A stretch of 31,763 bases of DNA from Pseudomonadota bacterium (GCA_023434095.1 JAEYTJ010000111.1:1-31763); one strand, 5' to 3'; counted from the first letter of the stretch, positions 17,086 through 25,988 are shown. Numbers and translations are program-made. Notes: generated by a model from the letters alone, not told the origin.

Positions 17086-19323
17086 ATGAAGATGCGCAAG
17101 ACGAACCGGGGCACCCCCCGTCTCTCGACATTGGCACGGACGGCGGGCTGGGGCGTCTCCTGGCTCGCTTTGCTGGCGGGCGCGCCGGCCATGGCGCAGG
17201 AGGCGGCCGCGCAATCCTCGGCTTCCAGCGCGGCCATTGTCGAGACGGATGAGTTCGTCGAGCTCGATCCCATCACGGTCGTCGCCACCCGCACCGCCGA
17301 AAGCTGGATCGACACGCTGGCCGCCGTCACCGTACGGCGCTCGGAACAGCTGGAAATGCTGATGCCCGAGCGCACGGCGGACCTGTTCCAGGGCATGCCC
17401 GGCACCACGGCGATCCAGAACGCCAATACAAGCCAGACGCAGATCAACATTCGCGGCCTGCAGGATTTCGGCCGCGTGGCGGTGATCGTCGACGGCGCGC
17501 GGCAGAACTTCAACCAGCTCGGCCATGCCGGCGCCGGCGGCTTCTTCGTCGAGCCCGGCCTGATCGCCGATGTCGACGTGGTGCGCGGCCCGGTCTCCAA
17601 CATCTACGGCTCGGGCGCGATCGGCGGCGTTGTCACCATGCGCACCAAGGACGCCAACGACATCATCGCGCCGGGCAAGACCTGGGGCGTCGAGGCGACC
17701 GGCGAAGCCGCCGGCAACGGCTTCATGGGCTATGGCTCGGTGCTCGGCGCGGCGAAGGTGGGCGAGAATGTCGACCTGTTCGTCGGCGGCACCTATCGCG
17801 ACGCCGACAACTACCATGACGGCAATGGCGATGTGGTGCCGGACAGCGGCTTCGAGACCTGGACCGGCATCGCCAAGGCAACCTTCCGCCCGGTCGAGTT
17901 CCACGAGATCAAGCTGACCGCGCTGAACTACGACACCCAGTTCACCACCAGCGCCGACGCCAATGCGGCGACCGAATATTCGACGCAGGCGACCAACCGC
18001 TCGGTGACGGCCAGCTGGAACTACCAGAATCCCGGCGACAACCTCTTCGACTGGCGCAGTTCGGTCTACTGGAACCAGGTCGATCAGGACCAGGTGAAGG
18101 TTTCCGGCACCTCCAACCCGATCACCGGCGCCGTCGGCGATCCGCGCAGCTTCGTCATCGACACGGTGGGCTTCGACGCCAACAACACCAGCCGCTTCTC
18201 GGCGGCCGGCTGGAACAACGCCATCACCTTCGGCGGCGACTATTTCCAGGACGAGATCGACAACACCGACGATTACGGCTTCGGAGAGGGCTACAATCCC
18301 TCGGGCGACCGCGGAGTCGGCGGCGCCTTCGTGCAGTGGAAGGGCAACTACTCCACCTGGCTGGAGGCCATCGCCGCCCTGCGCTACGACGCCTATTCGC
18401 TGAACTCCGACGATGGCGGCACCAGCGGCGAACGCCTCTCGCCCAAGTTCACCCTCGGCGTCACCCCCTGGTCGTGGCTGACCTTCTACGGCACCTATGC
18501 CGAAGGCTACCGGGCCCCGACCGTCACCGAGGCGCTGGTCTCCGGCCCGCACCCGCTGCCGTTCAACACCGGCGGCACGATGTTCTACTTCCTGCCCAAT
18601 CCCGGCCTGCAGGCCGAAATCGGCAAGAACAAGGAAATCGGCGTCAATATCAAGAAGGACGACCTGTTCGTCGCCGGCGACAAACTGCGGGCCAAGCTGA
18701 ACTACTACCAGAACGATGTGGAGAACTACATCGAGCTGGTCGAATTCGGCCCCTCCACGGGCACCATCTGCCCCATCCCCGGCCGCCCGACCACCTGCTT
18801 CCCCTTCGACTGGGGCGTGCCCGGCTACGCGCAGTATCAGAACGTGCAGGAGGCGCAGCTCAAGGGCTTTGAATTCGAAGCCACCTACGACGCGCGCAAA
18901 TGGTTCGTCGGCCTGTCCGGCCAGATCTCGGAAGGCGAGGTCACGTCCGGCATCTATGCCGGGCAGCCGCTGTCGAGCATCCAGCCCGACCAGGTCACCA
19001 CGACGCTGGGCTTCCGCTTCCTCGAAGAGAAGCTGACGGTCGCCGTGCGCTGGACCGCCGTTGCCGCCGTCACCGCCTCCGATCTGCCGGTCAATTCGGT
19101 GTTCGAGCCGACCGGCAGCTTCAACCTCGTCAGCGTGTATGCCGGCTATCAGCCCAACGAGAACATGCTGTGGCGGCTTTCGGTCGAGAACCTGCTCGAC
19201 GAGCAGTACACCCAGTATGAGAACTTCCTGCCAAGCGCCGGCCTGACGGTGAAGGGAGCCCTGACGGTGCGGTTCGGAGGCGGCGAGGTCGCTTCCGTGG
19301 CCGACCCGCTCTATGTGAAGTGA
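17086..19323 (+). CDS. hmuR: TonB-dependent heme/hemoglobin outer-membrane receptor
   Basis: 745 residues from ATG 17086 (GGGGA just upstream; ATG 17092 equally possible). A signal peptide ends near AMA-QE. A TonB-box-like LDPITVVAT precedes the plug domain, which has QINIRGLQDFGRVAVIVDG and DVVRGP, followed by a ~22-strand barrel ending in Lys. The heme-receptor signature is present in variant form: YRAP (475-478) and NPGL (505-508) replacing FRAP and NPNL, with His489 between, the position of the heme-ligand His in HmuR/ShuA-type receptors. Imports heme across the outer membrane using TonB energy. The heme oxygenase gene starts 35 bp downstream and hmuTUV lies beyond on the other strand. 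Probably iron-repressed through the AT-rich region upstream. A siderophore receptor is less likely given the motif and neighbours. Confidence 0.92.
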   Translation: MKMRKTNRGTPRLSTLARTAGWGVSWLALLAGAPAMAQEAAAQSSASSAAIVETDEFVELDPITVVATRTAESWIDTLAAVTVRRSEQLEMLMPERTADLFQGMPGTTAIQNANTSQTQINIRGLQDFGRVAVIVDGARQNFNQLGHAGAGGFFVEPGLIADVDVVRGPVSNIYGSGAIGGVVTMRTKDANDIIAPGKTWGVEATGEAAGNGFMGYGSVLGAAKVGENVDLFVGGTYRDADNYHDGNGDVVPDSGFETWTGIAKATFRPVEFHEIKLTALNYDTQFTTSADANAATEYSTQATNRSVTASWNYQNPGDNLFDWRSSVYWNQVDQDQVKVSGTSNPITGAVGDPRSFVIDTVGFDANNTSRFSAAGWNNAITFGGDYFQDEIDNTDDYGFGEGYNPSGDRGVGGAFVQWKGNYSTWLEAIAALRYDAYSLNSDDGGTSGERLSPKFTLGVTPWSWLTFYGTYAEGYRAPTVTEALVSGPHPLPFNTGGTMFYFLPNPGLQAEIGKNKEIGVNIKKDDLFVAGDKLRAKLNYYQNDVENYIELVEFGPSTGTICPIPGRPTTCFPFDWGVPGYAQYQNVQEAQLKGFEFEATYDARKWFVGLSGQISEGEVTSGIYAGQPLSSIQPDQVTTTLGFRFLEEKLTVAVRWTAVAAVTASDLPVNSVFEPTGSFNLVSVYAGYQPNENMLWRLSVENLLDEQYTQYENFLPSAGLTVKGALTVRFGGGEVASVADPLYVK

Positions 19324-19358
19324 AACGATCCTGCCGCCGGGCGGGATGAGAGGAGCAG

Positions 19359-19946
19359 ATGATGTCGATTGCCACGGATGTGGAGGCGCCGAGCCGCGCC
19401 AAACGGCTGAAGGCGGTGTCCAATGCCGCGCATGAGCGGGTGGATTCCGGCGTGATGCAGGCGGCCCCCTTCGCCAGCGCCGAGAACTATGCCCGCTTCC
19501 TGAAGTTCCAGTACCATCTGCACCGGCGGGTGGAGACCCTCTATGCCGATGCCGCGCTGCAGGACCTTCTGCCGGACCTCGCCGAGCGTTCCCGCCTCGC
19601 GGCGCTGGAACAGGACTTCGCCGATCTCGACATGACGCCGCCCGAGGCGGAGCTCGGCCCGGCGCTCAGCCTCGCCGAGGCGCTCGGCTGGCTCTATGTC
19701 GTAGAGGGCTCGAACATGGGCGCGGCCATCCTCGCCAAGGAAGCGGCCAAGCTCGGCTTCACCGCCGAGCACGGCGCGCGCCACCTCGCCGGCCATCCCG
19801 AAGGGCGGGCGCTGCACTGGCGCCGCTTCACCGCGGCGCTCAACGATGTCGAGCTGACGGCCGAGGAAGAAGCCCGCATCGAGGCCGCGGCGACCGCCGC
19901 CTTCCTGCATGTCGAGACGCTGGTCGGGCGCGAACTCGCCCCCTGA
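19359..19946 (+). CDS. Biliverdin-producing heme oxygenase
   Basis: 195 residues, close to the usual ~200 of bacterial HmuO/PigA/BphO enzymes, all-helical in appearance. The proximal heme ligand is His25 in SNAAHERVD, followed by FLKFQYHLHRRVE; the distal helix is represented by YVVEGSNMGAAIL, with the glycine-containing kink (GSNMG) that packs over heme. Cleaves imported heme to biliverdin, CO and Fe2+ in the cytoplasm. GAGGAG lies at good spacing before the tandem ATGATG; 19359 or 19362 may be used. It follows the heme receptor by 35 bp in what looks like one operon ending at the terminator at 19970-20002. A role in supplying biliverdin to a phytochrome is possible, but no bacteriophytochrome gene is adjacent. 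Confidence 0.9.
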   Translation: MMSIATDVEAPSRAKRLKAVSNAAHERVDSGVMQAAPFASAENYARFLKFQYHLHRRVETLYADAALQDLLPDLAERSRLAALEQDFADLDMTPPEAELGPALSLAEALGWLYVVEGSNMGAAILAKEAAKLGFTAEHGARHLAGHPEGRALHWRRFTAALNDVELTAEEEARIEAAATAAFLHVETLVGRELAP

Positions 19947-19969
19947 TACCGTCGGCATCGCCGACCTTC

Positions 19970-20002
19970 AGCCCCGCCCGGCGCGCCCGGGCGGGGCTTT
20001 TT
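19970..20002 (+). terminator. Strong intrinsic terminator after the heme oxygenase
   Basis: AGCCCCGCCCG (19970-19980) pairs perfectly with CGGGCGGGGCT (19988-19998) across a 7-nt loop and runs into five T's. It lies between convergent genes and its T tract touches the hmuV stop; it ends plus-strand transcription. Confidence 0.92.
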
Positions 20003-20766
20003 CATGGACGGGACGCGGCCTGCGGCAGGAGGAAAGGCGTGGGCGGCGCCCAACCGATCCGCACATTCACGCCGTAGAGTTCGGCGATGCGCTCCTCGGT
20101 CAGCACCTGCGCCGGCGTGCCGCGCACCGCGACGCGTCCCTGCTTCAGCGCGACGATGTCGTCGGCCACCATGGCGGCAAGGTTGAGGTCGTGCAGCACG
20201 GCAAGGATGCCGACGCCCTCATCCGCAAGGTCGCGCATCAGCCGCAGCACCAGCAATTGCTGGCCGAGGTCGAGGCTGGCGGTCGGCTCGTCGAGCAGCA
20301 GGTAGCCAGCCCCCTCGCCCGCCTCCAGCTGCACCAGCGCGCGGGCAAGCTGCGCGCGCTGCTTCTCGCCGCCGGAAAGCAGCTCGTAATTCTGGCCGGC
20401 GAGAGCGGCGAGCTCGACCCGCGCCAGCGCCCGGCCGATGCGGGCCGGCAGGTCGCGTCCCCGGGCGGCGCCGATCCCGACCACTTCCGCGACCGTGAAG
20501 GGAAAGGCGACATGGACGCTCTGGGGCAGCACGGCCCGGAGCCTTGCGAGTTTCGCCGGCTTCAGCCCCGCGAGGTCGGCGCCGTCGAGCGTCACCCGCC
20601 CGCCCTGCGGCGCCCGTTCGCCGGCCATGAGCTTGAACAGCGTCGACTTGCCGGCGCCGTTCGGCCCGATCAGCACCGTGACGCGGCCGGGAAGCACCTC
20701 GACCGATGCAGAGTCGAGCAGACGCCGGCCGCCGGCCGAAAACCCGACCCCCTGTGCGCAGTACAT
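20002..20766 (-). CDS. hmuV: Heme ABC transporter ATP-binding protein
   Basis: 254 residues, the usual size of HmuV. Walker A GPNGAGKST (about 34-42), Q-loop LPQS, the signature LSGGEKQR, Walker B YLLLDEPTASLD and the switch His in AVLHDLN are all intact. It energises heme import across the inner membrane with the HmuU permease. The ATG at 20766 follows the hmuU stop by 4 bp, so hmuT-hmuU-hmuV form a tight minus-strand operon. The ending VNVRIGWAPPTPFLLPQ is typical of the family. A cobalamin or siderophore ATPase is the alternative, but the neighbouring HmuT, receptor and heme oxygenase favour heme. Confidence 0.94.
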   Translation of the reverse strand: MYCAQGVGFSAGGRRLLDSASVEVLPGRVTVLIGPNGAGKSTLFKLMAGERAPQGGRVTLDGADLAGLKPAKLARLRAVLPQSVHVAFPFTVAEVVGIGAARGRDLPARIGRALARVELAALAGQNYELLSGGEKQRAQLARALVQLEAGEGAGYLLLDEPTASLDLGQQLLVLRLMRDLADEGVGILAVLHDLNLAAMVADDIVALKQGRVAVRGTPAQVLTEERIAELYGVNVRIGWAPPTPFLLPQAASRP

Positions 20767-20770
20767 CGGC

Positions 20771-21853
20771 TCACCCCATCAGCGCCGCGCGCCGGCGCAG
20801 CAGCAGCCAGAGGAAAAACGGCGCGCCGAAGCCGGCGGTGACGACGCCGAGCGGCAGTTCGGCGGGGCTGACGACGGTGCGCGCCATCACATCCGCCCCC
20901 AGCAGCAGCGCCCCACCGAGCAGTCCGGCGCAGGGCAGCAGCAGGCGATGGCCGGGGCCGACCATCAGGCGGATGAGGTGGGGAACGACAAGGCCGATGA
21001 AGCCGATGACGCCCGCCACCGCCACCGACGCACCGGCCCCGGCGGCGATGCCGAGGATGGCGAGCCATTTCGCCCGCTGCACGTCGATCCCGACATGGAA
21101 CGCCTCCGCCTCGCCGAGCGCCAGCGCATCCAGCGCCCGGGCGAGGCGGGTGCAGATCAGCGCCAGCAGCAGCATGAAGGGCAGCGCGGCCGCGACCTTC
21201 GGCCAGGTCGCCCCGCCGAGCGAGCCGAAGGACCAGAAGGTGAAGTCGCGCAGTTGCTGGTCGGAAGCCATGAAGACCATGAGGCCGGTGCCGGCCGCCG
21301 CCAGCGCCGCGATGGCGATGCCGGCGAACAGCATGGTGACGACTGAGGTCCGGCCCTCATGGGTCGAAATCGCATAAAGCGCCACCGTTGCAATGAGCGC
21401 GCCGCAAAAGGCCAGCAGCGGCAGCCCGATATCGGCAAGCGCGGGCGGCAGATAGGCGGCAAGGTGAGCGCCGGCGACGATCCACGAGGCGGCCGCCAGT
21501 GCCGCGCCGTTGGAGATGCCGATGAGGCCGGGATCGGCGAGCGGGTTGCGGAAAATCCCCTGCGTCACCGCGCCGGCCAGCGCGATGCCGCCCCCCACCA
21601 GCAGGCCGAGCAACGTGCGCGGCAGGCGCACGTCGAGCACGATCACCGCCTCGCGCAGCGATGCCCCGCTCGCCCGCTCGCCGGCAAGCGCGGCGGCGAG
21701 AATATCGATGATCCGGCCGGGCGCGATGGTGACCGGTCCGATGGACAGTGAGGCCAGAAAGGCCAGTGCGACCAGCGCCGCGCAGAGCGCAAGGGCCGGC
21801 GCCGCCCGCCGCGGCCGATGCAGGTGCGGCGGCGCGAGGGAAGACACGGCCAT
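20771..21853 (-). CDS. hmuU: Heme ABC transporter permease (FecCD family)
   Basis: 360 residues with about ten hydrophobic helices and the FecCD/BtuC family pattern: RLPRTLLGLLVGGGIALAGAV, then IFRNPLADPGLIGISNGAALAA, a SFGSLGGATWP segment and a GFIGLVVPHLIRLMVGPGHR segment, the loop that contacts the ATPase. The frame stays open upstream through hmuT, but the start is ATG 21853, two bases past the hmuT stop. Forms the inner-membrane channel for heme as a dimer with two HmuV. Operon position is hmuT-hmuU-hmuV. Confidence 0.94.
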   Translation of the reverse strand: MAVSSLAPPHLHRPRRAAPALALCAALVALAFLASLSIGPVTIAPGRIIDILAAALAGERASGASLREAVIVLDVRLPRTLLGLLVGGGIALAGAVTQGIFRNPLADPGLIGISNGAALAAASWIVAGAHLAAYLPPALADIGLPLLAFCGALIATVALYAISTHEGRTSVVTMLFAGIAIAALAAAGTGLMVFMASDQQLRDFTFWSFGSLGGATWPKVAAALPFMLLLALICTRLARALDALALGEAEAFHVGIDVQRAKWLAILGIAAGAGASVAVAGVIGFIGLVVPHLIRLMVGPGHRLLLPCAGLLGGALLLGADVMARTVVSPAELPLGVVTAGFGAPFFLWLLLRRRAALMG

Positions 21854-21855
21854 GC

Positions 21856-22797
21856 TCACGGCGTGCCGGAAGCGCCGGGGGCGGGGATCGCGCTGGCGGC
21901 ATGCGCCGGCAGCGGCGGCAAGGCCAGCTCGGGATAGATCAGCGCGGCGAGATCGCGCGCCGCCTGCGGCGTGCGCGGCCCGAAGCTGAGGAGATAACCG
22001 CCATCCATGCGGTAGAACCGCCCCGCCTCCATTGCAGAGGTTCCGGCGAAGGCCGGCATCGCCTTCACCGCCGCGTCGGAAACGGCGTGGTTCTGGTCCT
22101 TCATCAGCACGATGGCATAGGGATCCGCCGCCAACACCGCTTCGCCCACCGCCGGCTTGTAGCCGTTGAGCGCCGCCATGGCGTTGGCGACGCCCGCGAG
22201 ATCGAACATCGCCTGCGCGCCGGTGCCGGCCCCGCCGACGACAGGCGCGGCGCCGGAGGCGGAAAGCACGAACACGGCGCTGCGCGGCGCCGTGATGCGG
22301 GCGCGAAGCGCCGTCAGCGCCGCGAAATCCGCCGCCACGTTGCGCGCCAGCACCTCCCCTCGCTCCGGCACCCCGGCGAGCGCCGCGACACGCCGGATGA
22401 GGGCAAGCACCCCGGCCTCGTCCCGCGCCTCGGGCAGCGTCTCGAAGGGGATGGCCGCGCCCTTCAGCACCTTCACCGCATCCGGCGGGCCCGCGCCGTC
22501 GAGCGCGATGATCAGGTCCGGCCCGACCGACAGCACGCCTTCCGGCGAGAGGGCGCGCAGATAGCCGACATTGGGCTTCTCGGCGAGGGCGCGCGGGGGA
22601 TAGGTGCTCGACGTGTCGATGGCGACCACACGCTCCTCCAGCCCCAGGGCGTAGAGAGTCTCGGTCACCGCGCCGCCGATCGCCAGAATGCGCTGCGGCG
22701 GGGCGGCGGACGCGGCGCTGGCGCCGGCGATCACCACCGCTACCATCAGCAGCGCCGCTGCCAGGGCCGCTTCGATCGACACGCGCCGTACCATCAT
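21856..22797 (-). CDS. hmuT: Periplasmic heme-binding protein
   Basis: 313 residues from ATG 22797, with AGAGAG upstream and a typical signal peptide ending near ASA-APP; an in-frame ATG at 22827 would only add ten polar residues. The mature protein has the HmuT pattern: RILAIGGAVTETLYALG, DTSSTYP, then GYLRALSPEGVLSVGPDLIIA, whose Tyr is the family's heme ligand, and GAGPPDAV. A helical backbone and second lobe with the GGYLLSFGPRTPQAARDLA ending follow. Receives heme from the outer-membrane receptor and hands it to HmuUV. First gene of the minus-strand operon, divergent from the Wzc-like gene. Confidence 0.93.
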   Translation of the reverse strand: MMVRRVSIEAALAAALLMVAVVIAGASAASAAPPQRILAIGGAVTETLYALGLEERVVAIDTSSTYPPRALAEKPNVGYLRALSPEGVLSVGPDLIIALDGAGPPDAVKVLKGAAIPFETLPEARDEAGVLALIRRVAALAGVPERGEVLARNVAADFAALTALRARITAPRSAVFVLSASGAAPVVGGAGTGAQAMFDLAGVANAMAALNGYKPAVGEAVLAADPYAIVLMKDQNHAVSDAAVKAMPAFAGTSAMEAGRFYRMDGGYLLSFGPRTPQAARDLAALIYPELALPPLPAHAASAIPAPGASGTP

Positions 22798-23107
22798 CCG
22801 TCTCTCTTCTGTTCGACGGGCGGACAATAGGCATCGGGCGGGAGCAATTCCACAGCAAGTCGCGACAAAAGATAGTTGAACCTCAGATTATAACTGTAAT
22901 AAATTGAACCCGTTACAAGCCGGATCGCCGTGAAAAGCCGGCGAGCCGGGCGCCAGGCGCTGTTGCGGTGCGGAAGGATCGGATAGGGTGCCGAGCGATC
23001 CGCCGTCCGGTTGATGTGCGAGTTGCCGTAGGGGAGCCCCGCTCCGGCAGCCGACAGGCCGGGGCGGCGCGGCGCGCGATTTTTCGGCCGTCTCTGGATG
23101 GGACTTG
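22798..23107. promoter_or_regulatory. Divergent promoter region hmuT / co-polymerase
   Basis: 310 bp between divergent genes. A short AT-rich part (about 22862-22912) contains the imperfect dyad TTATAACTGTAATAA (22888-22902; 12 of 15 positions symmetric), TATAAT on the hmuT strand within it, and the AGATTATAA element (22885-22893) shared with the heme-receptor upstream region. GGTTCAA occurs on both sides on the minus strand. The GC-rich rest (22915-23100) shows no gene and should carry the co-polymerase promoter. Confidence 0.5.
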
Positions 23108-25330
23108 ATGCACGGACAGATTACCCGATCGCCGGCGGCGGATGACGATGATCGCATCGATCTTCATCAGGTCGTGGATTTCCTCGTCCGTCGCCGCCTG
23201 CTGATCGGCTTCATCGCCGTGCTCACCATGGCGCTGGCGGTGGGCAGCGCATTCCTGCTGACGCCCCGCTACACCAGCACGGCCGAAATCCTGCTCGACC
23301 AGACCTCGCGCTCGGTGCTGGGCAACCAGCTCAGCGGCATGGATGCGGCCTCGGTGGCGGCGGCCTCGAATATCGAGAACCAGATTTCCATCATCGAATC
23401 GCTCAATCTTCTGCGTCGGGTGGTGGAAAAGGAAAACCTCGTCGACGACCCGGAATTCGGCAGCCGGGCGCCGGGGCGCTCCTGGAGGACGACGCTGTGG
23501 AGCCTGTTCGGCCAGACGCCGCAGGCCGCCGCGCCGGTGCCGCCACCCGATCCCGGCGCCGACGCCATCCCCAACGATGTCCGCGCGTCCATCTATCGGT
23601 TGCGCGGCGCGCTTCTGGTGGAGCGCGTGGGCCGTTCCTACATCCTCCAGATCTCCGTCACCTCGACCGATCCAAAGCGCGCGGCGCGGCTGGCCAACGC
23701 CGTCGCCGATGCCTTCATCGTCGATCAGCTGGAGACCCGCTTCGATGCCGCGCGCCGCGCCTCGGACTGGCTGAACGACCGGCTGCAGCGGCTGCGCGAA
23801 GCGCTGCGCCACTCGGAAGAGGCGGTGTCCGCGTTCCGCACCGAGCACAATCTCGTTTCCGTCGGCGCCCGCTCGCTCAATGAGCAGCAGCTCTCCGAGA
23901 TCAGCGCCGAGCTCGTTCAGGTGGAGACCGAGGCGGCGGAGAAGCAGGCCAAGTACGAGCAGGCCAAGAAGATCCTCGACGAAGGCGGCAACCTGGCGAC
24001 GCTTCCCGATGTCATCCGCTCCGGCGTGGTGACCAATCTGCGCAGCCGGCACGCCGAGGTGAGCGGGCGCGAGGCGGACCTCGTCACCCGCTATGGCGAG
24101 CGTCACCCGCTGGTGGTGAACGTGCGGGCCGAGCGGCGGGAGATCGAGCGGCAGATCTCCGCCGAGATCAACCGCATCGTCGCCAATCTCGAAAACGACT
24201 ACGACGTCGCCCGTACCCGGGCAGCCGCCATGGCCGCCAATGTCGCCGCCGCCTCGGGCCAGAACACCAGCGACAACGCGCTCGCGGTGAAGCTGCGCGA
24301 GCTGGAGCGCGACGCCGCCGCCAACCGCACGCTCTACGAAACCTTCCTCAGCCAGTCGAAAGTCACCTCCGAGCAATCGGAGATGGACATACGCGACGCA
24401 CGGATCATCACCCCGGCCCTGCCCTCCGGCAGCCCCTCCTTCCCGCGGAAATCGCTGTTCCTGGCCGCCGGCACGGTGCTGGGGCTGGTGCTCGGCATCG
24501 GCCTCGCCGCCTTGCTCGACCTGCTCAATGCCGGCTTCAGCAGCCCGCGCCAGCTGGAAGAGGCCACCGGCCTGCCGGTGCTCAGTTCGGTCGAGTGGGT
24601 GAATTTCGCCGAGGGCGACAAGACCGGCAGCGCCATCCCGGTGCTCGACTTCCTCGCCGCCAAGCCGCTCTCGCGCTTCAGCGAATCCATACGCAGCCTG
24701 CGGGCCGGGGTGCAGATGTCGGATGTCGACAACCCGCCACGGGTCATCGAGGTCACGTCCGCCTCCCCGTCCGAGGGCAAGACATCGATCGCGCTCGCCA
24801 TCGCCGCCTCGGCCGCCAGTTCGGGCAAGCGGGTGGTGCTGATCGATTGCGACCTGCGCCGTCCCTCCATCACCCAGCAGTTCGGGCTCGACGACAAGCC
24901 CGGCCTCGTGGAATGGCTGGCGCAGACCGTCGCTTCCGATGGATTGCTGCACCGCCATGGCGCCTCCGGCATCTACGTGCTGGGCGCCGGCGGCAAGTCG
25001 CAGAACCCGCCGGACCTGCTGGGCTCGGCGCGGATGCAGCACCTGATCGAGCAGTTACGAGATAATTTCGATCTCGTGGTGATGGATGCCCCGCCCGTCG
25101 GCCCGGTGGTCGACGCCGCCATCCTCGCGCAGGTGGCGGACAAGGTGCTGTTTGTCGTGCGCTGGAACGCCACGGCGCGCGAATTCGTGCGGCATTCGAT
25201 CGAGCGCATCCCGGGCGAGCGCAAGATCTGCGGCATCGCGCTGAACATGATCGATCTGCGCGGCACTCCCAAATATGGGCGCTATTCCTATCATTCCTCC
25301 GCCTATTACAAGAAATACTATGTCGGCTGA
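23108..25330 (+). CDS. Wzc/ExoP-type polysaccharide co-polymerase with BY-kinase
   Basis: 740 residues from ATG 23108 (TTG immediately before is possible). Domains in order: N-terminal Wzz with a first TM near 30-52; long coiled-coil periplasmic part (about 200-420); second TM near 445-470 (LFLAAGTVLGLVLG) followed by a Pro-containing segment; cytoplasmic tyrosine autokinase with Walker A (SPSEGKTS, Lys558), Walker A' (LIDCDLRRP, Asp580/Asp582) and Walker B (VVMDAPP, Asp660). The last 18 residues contain seven Tyr, the autophosphorylation cluster typical of Wzc, ExoP and VpsO. Controls chain length and assembly with the Wzy polymerase and Wza-type lipoprotein encoded downstream. Its end overlaps the next gene by 11 bp. 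No low-molecular-weight Tyr phosphatase (Wzb) gene is visible. Confidence 0.93.
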   Translation: MHGQITRSPAADDDDRIDLHQVVDFLVRRRLLIGFIAVLTMALAVGSAFLLTPRYTSTAEILLDQTSRSVLGNQLSGMDAASVAAASNIENQISIIESLNLLRRVVEKENLVDDPEFGSRAPGRSWRTTLWSLFGQTPQAAAPVPPPDPGADAIPNDVRASIYRLRGALLVERVGRSYILQISVTSTDPKRAARLANAVADAFIVDQLETRFDAARRASDWLNDRLQRLREALRHSEEAVSAFRTEHNLVSVGARSLNEQQLSEISAELVQVETEAAEKQAKYEQAKKILDEGGNLATLPDVIRSGVVTNLRSRHAEVSGREADLVTRYGERHPLVVNVRAERREIERQISAEINRIVANLENDYDVARTRAAAMAANVAAASGQNTSDNALAVKLRELERDAAANRTLYETFLSQSKVTSEQSEMDIRDARIITPALPSGSPSFPRKSLFLAAGTVLGLVLGIGLAALLDLLNAGFSSPRQLEEATGLPVLSSVEWVNFAEGDKTGSAIPVLDFLAAKPLSRFSESIRSLRAGVQMSDVDNPPRVIEVTSASPSEGKTSIALAIAASAASSGKRVVLIDCDLRRPSITQQFGLDDKPGLVEWLAQTVASDGLLHRHGASGIYVLGAGGKSQNPPDLLGSARMQHLIEQLRDNFDLVVMDAPPVGPVVDAAILAQVADKVLFVVRWNATAREFVRHSIERIPGERKICGIALNMIDLRGTPKYGRYSYHSSAYYKKYYVG

Positions 25331-25988
25331 GGCGCCGCGGCGTCGGGGCGGGGCACGGGTGCTGTCCGCGGTGTTTTCGCTGGTGCTGATCGCCCTCGCC
25401 GGCGCCGTTGCCTTCAAAGGCCTTGCCTTTGCCCGGCTCGGCGCGATGGAGTGGGAGATGGAGCGCCGCGGCGACGGGGCGGCCCCGGCGCCCGACGCCC
25501 GCACGCTCGCCGCGCAGGCGGCCGGACAGCGCGAGGCGCTGGCGCCATGGCTGAACGAATGGGGACTGCGCGACAAGGCGCGCCTTCTCTCCTTCAGCCT
25601 CGGACGCGCCCTCGACCCTCCCGCGCCGACCGGGCTTGCGGAACTCGCGGCGGTGCTGGAGGTCGATCCGGTGCGCTCGGCCTCCTGGATGGACCTCGCC
25701 GAGCTGACATGGCCGGACCTCGCCCTTCGACCCACCGCCATGGCCGCGTGGGAACTCTCCCGCCTCACCGGGCCCTATGAATATGCCGAAATGCTGCGCC
25801 GGACGCAGTTTCTGGCGCGACGCTGGATGTTCGCCGGCCCGGAAAGCCGGCGCCACTTCATCTATGACGTGACGTTCCTCAGGCGCTTCCCGGACCCGTT
25901 CCTGGGCAGCTGGCAACGGCTTGTCGCCTCGCTGCCCGCCGCCCAGCGTCGGGCGCTGTTCGAGGAGTTGCAGCCGACGGCGCGCTGA
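25320..25988 (+). CDS. Membrane-anchored protein of unknown function, coupled to the co-polymerase
   Basis: 222 residues from ATG 25320, inside the last codons of the Wzc-like gene (11-bp overlap in another frame), so the two are probably translated together. One N-terminal TM helix (about 13-35: VLSAVFSLVLIALAGAVAF) leaves a ~185-residue soluble part, likely periplasmic, that is helical and rich in Arg, Leu and Trp, with repeated 'ALAPWLNEWG', 'ASWMDLAELTWP' and 'AAWELSRLTGPYEYAEMLRR' helices reminiscent of TPR-like packing. No domain recognised. Its place directly behind the co-polymerase points to a role in polysaccharide assembly; that is inference. Confidence 0.8.
   Translation: MSAEAPRRRGGARVLSAVFSLVLIALAGAVAFKGLAFARLGAMEWEMERRGDGAAPAPDARTLAAQAAGQREALAPWLNEWGLRDKARLLSFSLGRALDPPAPTGLAELAAVLEVDPVRSASWMDLAELTWPDLALRPTAMAAWELSRLTGPYEYAEMLRRTQFLARRWMFAGPESRRHFIYDVTFLRRFPDPFLGSWQRLVASLPAAQRRALFEELQPTAR

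Noticed and set aside
20771..22858. 695-codon minus-strand frame as one fused protein
   Set aside because: Only its last 360 residues (HmuU) are real; the upstream part is the wrong frame of hmuT, which has its own signal peptide and HmuT motifs.
22913..25042. 709-codon minus frame opposite the Wzc-like gene
   Set aside because: Co-polymerase domains and kinase motifs are unambiguous on the plus strand.
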